A stretch of DNA of 9,319 bases from the NCBI GenBank assembly GCA_937902695.1, contig CALFNI010000249.1, forward strand, positions 1-9,319, read 5' to 3'. Positions 7,257-9,319 of the stretch are shown in pieces. Origin of the DNA: an uncultured Rhodanobacteraceae bacterium (lineage in GTDB: Bacteria; Pseudomonadota; Gammaproteobacteria; Xanthomonadales; Rhodanobacteraceae). Both the position numbers and the translations under genes were made by a program. The stretch's first letter is position 1, and each line of letters opens with the position of its first letter. The notes under the pieces are model-generated. The model had not been told where the DNA came from, did not search any database, and saw only the letters and a list, made by a program, of their open reading frames with translations.

Positions 7257-8420
7257 GTGTCCCGTCACCGTGCCGACATCCCAGCCGGCAGCACGATATT
7301 TGCCGAAAACGACCCGCCGACGACCGCGTTCCTGATCGAGCGGGGCGAGGTCGAGGTATCGACCGTGCAGCGCGGCGAGCGGACGGTCCTCGGGCTGCTC
7401 GGCCCCGGCATGCTGCTCGGCGAGATGGCCGTCATCGACGATTCGCCGCGCACGGCGACTGCGCGCGCGCTCACCGACTGCACGCTGACGCCGATCGATC
7501 GCCGCCAGTTCGCCGAGCGCCTCGCCGCCGCCGATCCGGTCGTCCGCGCGCTGCTCATGAGCCAGCTCACGCGCTATCGCTCGGCGCTGGCGACATTGAC
7601 CGGCGACGAACCCGTGCCGAACGCGCTCGACGCTACGGACTCGCGCCAGGATGCCGGCGCGGCGTTCGACAAGATCCGGCTCGAGAGCGAGCTTCGCGCG
7701 GCACTCGATCGCGGCGAGCTCGAAGTGCGATTGCAGCCGATCGAGGAAATCATCTCGGGCCACATCGCAGGCTACGAGGCGCTGATGCGCTGGCACCATC
7801 CCGAGCGCGGCTGGGTGTCGCCGGCCGAGTTCATCCGCCTGGCCGAGGAAACCTCGCTGATCCTGCCGATCGGCGACTACATGCTCGGGCGCGCGTGCGA
7901 TGCGCTGGTCGAGTTCCGGCGGCGCGGCGTCAAGCCGCTGCCCTTCATCGCGCTCAACGTGTCGGGCCGGCAGGTCGACGACACCGGCCTCGTCGATCGC
8001 ATGCTCGCCGAGCTCGGCAAGCGCAACCTGCCGCCGGACCGGCTCAAGATCGAGATCACCGAGAGCCTCGTGCTCGACAACGCGCGCGTCGCCGAGCTGC
8101 TCGCACGCTGCCACGCCGCCGGCATGCACGTCGCGCTCGACGATTTCGGCACCGGCTATTCGAACCTCGGCCCCCTGCTGACGCTCGACTTCGACCAGAT
8201 CAAGCTCGACCAGAGTTTCGTGCGCGCCCTCGACCGGCCGCGCGGCGTCGCGATGGTCGGCGTCATCGTCGCGATGACGCGCGCGCTCGGCTGCAACCTC
8301 GTTGCCGAAGGCGTCGAGAAGCGCGAGCAGCGCGAGGTGCTGCACCACCTCGGCTGCCGGTACGCGCAGGGCTGGCTGGTCGGCAAGCCCGTCACGCTGG
8401 CCGAAGCGCTGAACCGCTGA
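7257..8420 (+). CDS. Cyclic-nucleotide-binding / EAL c-di-GMP phosphodiesterase fusion
   Basis: This 387-residue cytoplasmic protein joins a CRP-like cyclic-nucleotide-binding domain (about 5-105) to an EAL c-di-GMP phosphodiesterase domain (about 140-385). The sensor keeps the phosphate-binding cassette pattern GEMAVIDDSPRTATA (Glu56, Arg65). There is no DNA-binding helix-turn-helix; a linker at about 106-140 leads directly into EAL. The EAL domain keeps the catalytic and metal-binding set: EALMRW (Glu174), NVSGRQ (Asn234), IEITES (Glu266, Glu269), DDFGTGYSNL (Asp295, Asp296), IKLDQSFV (Lys316, Asp318), VAEGVE (Glu351) and YAQGWLVGKP (Gln371). It should thus hydrolyse c-di-GMP, probably gated by cAMP or cGMP. 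The Bdellovibrio protein Bd1971 is a described cAMP-sensing phosphodiesterase of the same architecture. It has its own candidate sigma-54 promoter and follows a terminator, so it is probably transcribed separately from the pil genes. Confidence 0.93.
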   Translation: MSRHRADIPAGSTIFAENDPPTTAFLIERGEVEVSTVQRGERTVLGLLGPGMLLGEMAVIDDSPRTATARALTDCTLTPIDRRQFAERLAAADPVVRALLMSQLTRYRSALATLTGDEPVPNALDATDSRQDAGAAFDKIRLESELRAALDRGELEVRLQPIEEIISGHIAGYEALMRWHHPERGWVSPAEFIRLAEETSLILPIGDYMLGRACDALVEFRRRGVKPLPFIALNVSGRQVDDTGLVDRMLAELGKRNLPPDRLKIEITESLVLDNARVAELLARCHAAGMHVALDDFGTGYSNLGPLLTLDFDQIKLDQSFVRALDRPRGVAMVGVIVAMTRALGCNLVAEGVEKREQREVLHHLGCRYAQGWLVGKPVTLAEALNR

Positions 8421-8534
8421 ACGCGCCCGGCCGCTGCCGGTAAAACTTCCGGCCCGGCGCGCTGTCTCATGGCCGCACCCGCGCGTGGCCCGCCCGCCGG
8501 GCGTGCGATCATTGCCGGAAAACCCCGATACCTT

Positions 8535-9319
8535 ATGGACATGCCAGAACCCACAGCGGCCGCCACGGCCTTTGCGACGCTCCGCACCGAGCTCGGCCAG
8601 TGCATCATCGGCCAGGAAGCGCTGATCGATCGCCTCCTGATCGCGCTCCTCGCCGACGGGCATCTCCTCGTCGAAGGCGCGCCTGGCCTTGCCAAGACGA
8701 CCGCCATCAAGGAGCTCGCCGCGCGCATCGAAGGCGATTTCCACCGCGTGCAGTTCACGCCGGATCTCTTGCCGGCCGACCTCACCGGCACCGAGATCTA
8801 TCGACCGCAGACGACCAGCTTCGAGTTCCAGCGCGGCCCGATCTTCCACAACCTGATCCTCGCCGACGAGGTCAACCGCGCACCGGCGAAGGTGCAGTCG
8901 GCGATGCTCGAAGCGATGGGCGAGCGGCAGGTCACGGTCGGTCGCGATACGTACGCGCTGCCGGCGCTGTTTCTGGTCATGGCGACGCAGAACCCGATCG
9001 AGCAGGAAGGCACGTACCCGTTGCCCGAAGCGCAGCTCGACCGCTTCCTGCTGCACGTCCGCGTGGACTATCCGCACGCAGCGGCCGAAGCCGCGATCCT
9101 GAAGCTCGCGCGCGAGCGCGCGCGCGAAGCGCTCGCGACATCCGCGACGCCGGCGCGCATCGTGAGCCAGGCGCAGGTGTTCGCCGCGCGCGCAGCCGTG
9201 CTCGAGATGCATCTCGCTCCGCAGCTCGAGGAGTACATCGTGCAGCTCGTGCTCGCGACGCGCGAGCCGTCGCGCTACGGCGAAGAGCTCAGGCGCTGGG
9301 TGGCCTACGGCGCGAGCCC
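8535..9319 (+). CDS. MoxR-family AAA+ ATPase (5' part)
   Basis: The first 261 residues of a MoxR-type AAA+ ATPase are open to the window end; the family is usually about 310-340 residues. Visible motifs are the N-terminal IIGQEALIDRLLIALLADGH, Walker A GAPGLAKT (48-55), Walker B LILADEVNRAP (107-117, Asp111 and Glu112), sensor 1 MATQNPIEQEGTYPLPEAQLDRF (149-171, Asn153), and the start of the lid domain. Close MoxR homologues usually precede a DUF58 (VWA-like) protein, VWA proteins and a transglutaminase, acting as chaperone-like ATPases. Whether those genes follow here cannot be seen. ATG at 8535 and ATG at 8541 are both in frame. Neither has a strong Shine-Dalgarno (only GGAA at 8517-8520), so the exact start is uncertain. 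No convincing promoter or terminator was found in the 114-base gap after the EAL gene. Confidence 0.93.
   Translation, partial: MDMPEPTAAATAFATLRTELGQCIIGQEALIDRLLIALLADGHLLVEGAPGLAKTTAIKELAARIEGDFHRVQFTPDLLPADLTGTEIYRPQTTSFEFQRGPIFHNLILADEVNRAPAKVQSAMLEAMGERQVTVGRDTYALPALFLVMATQNPIEQEGTYPLPEAQLDRFLLHVRVDYPHAAAEAAILKLARERAREALATSATPARIVSQAQVFAARAAVLEMHLAPQLEEYIVQLVLATREPSRYGEELRRWVAYGAS

Noticed and set aside
8436..8453. Small inverted repeat GCCGG...CCGGC after the EAL stop as a terminator.
   Set aside because: The stem is only five pairs with an eight-base loop and no T-run follows, so it is not convincing as an intrinsic terminator.
9109..9128. Alternating CG-rich run resembling Z-DNA-forming sequence.
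   Set aside because: It lies inside the MoxR coding frame, where it encodes an Ala/Arg/Glu-rich helix with the local codon bias; nothing further supports a structural role.
6897..9212. A 771-codon open frame on the minus strand opposite the end of the lipoprotein gene, the EAL gene and the MoxR gene.
   Set aside because: Its translation is Arg/Ala/Glu-rich with no recognisable family, and it lies opposite genes with unmistakable catalytic motifs. Long antisense frames are expected in GC-rich DNA with strong third-position bias.

Overview
The window is GC-rich, densely packed, and coded entirely on the + strand. It reads as chromosomal DNA of a beta- or gammaproteobacterium that makes type IVa pili. 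The pilMNOPQ order and the style of PilN and PilQ suggest a Xanthomonadales/Lysobacterales-like or related lineage. That placement is an inference from protein style only and has low confidence.

Bases 1-4732 hold the type IV pilus alignment and secretin operon: the 3' end of pilM, then complete pilN, pilO, pilP and pilQ. Genes from pilM to pilP overlap by 1-4 bases (TGATG or ATGA junctions). The pilQ start lies about 20 bases after the pilP stop. Together they encode the bridge that spans the envelope: cytoplasmic PilM binds the PilN N-terminus, PilN and PilO form a bitopic inner-membrane pair, the lipoprotein PilP links them to the periplasmic N-domains of PilQ, and PilQ is the outer-membrane channel. 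PilN and PilO both carry unusually long low-complexity periplasmic tails.

Bases 4733-7184 hold a perfect 10-bp-arm palindrome, then a 776-residue secreted lipoprotein with bacterial Ig-like repeats, then a textbook intrinsic terminator. No convincing terminator lies between pilQ and this gene, so it may be the last gene of the pil transcription unit. In many proteobacteria aroK/aroB follow pilQ; they do not follow here.

Bases 7185-8534 hold a strong candidate sigma-54 promoter, correctly spaced ahead of a GTG-started gene. That gene fuses an N-terminal cyclic-nucleotide-binding domain to an EAL c-di-GMP phosphodiesterase domain with its catalytic residues intact. It could couple cAMP-type signalling to c-di-GMP turnover next to the pilus machinery.

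Bases 8535-9319 hold the 5' part of a MoxR-family AAA+ ATPase gene that runs off the end of the window.

Most of the window is well-understood biology. The less ordinary parts are the pilQ-linked Ig-like lipoprotein, the cNMP-EAL fusion with its putative sigma-54 promoter, and the PilN and PilO tails. No RNA genes, mobile elements or CRISPR arrays were seen. No stretch over 300 bases lacks a gene.
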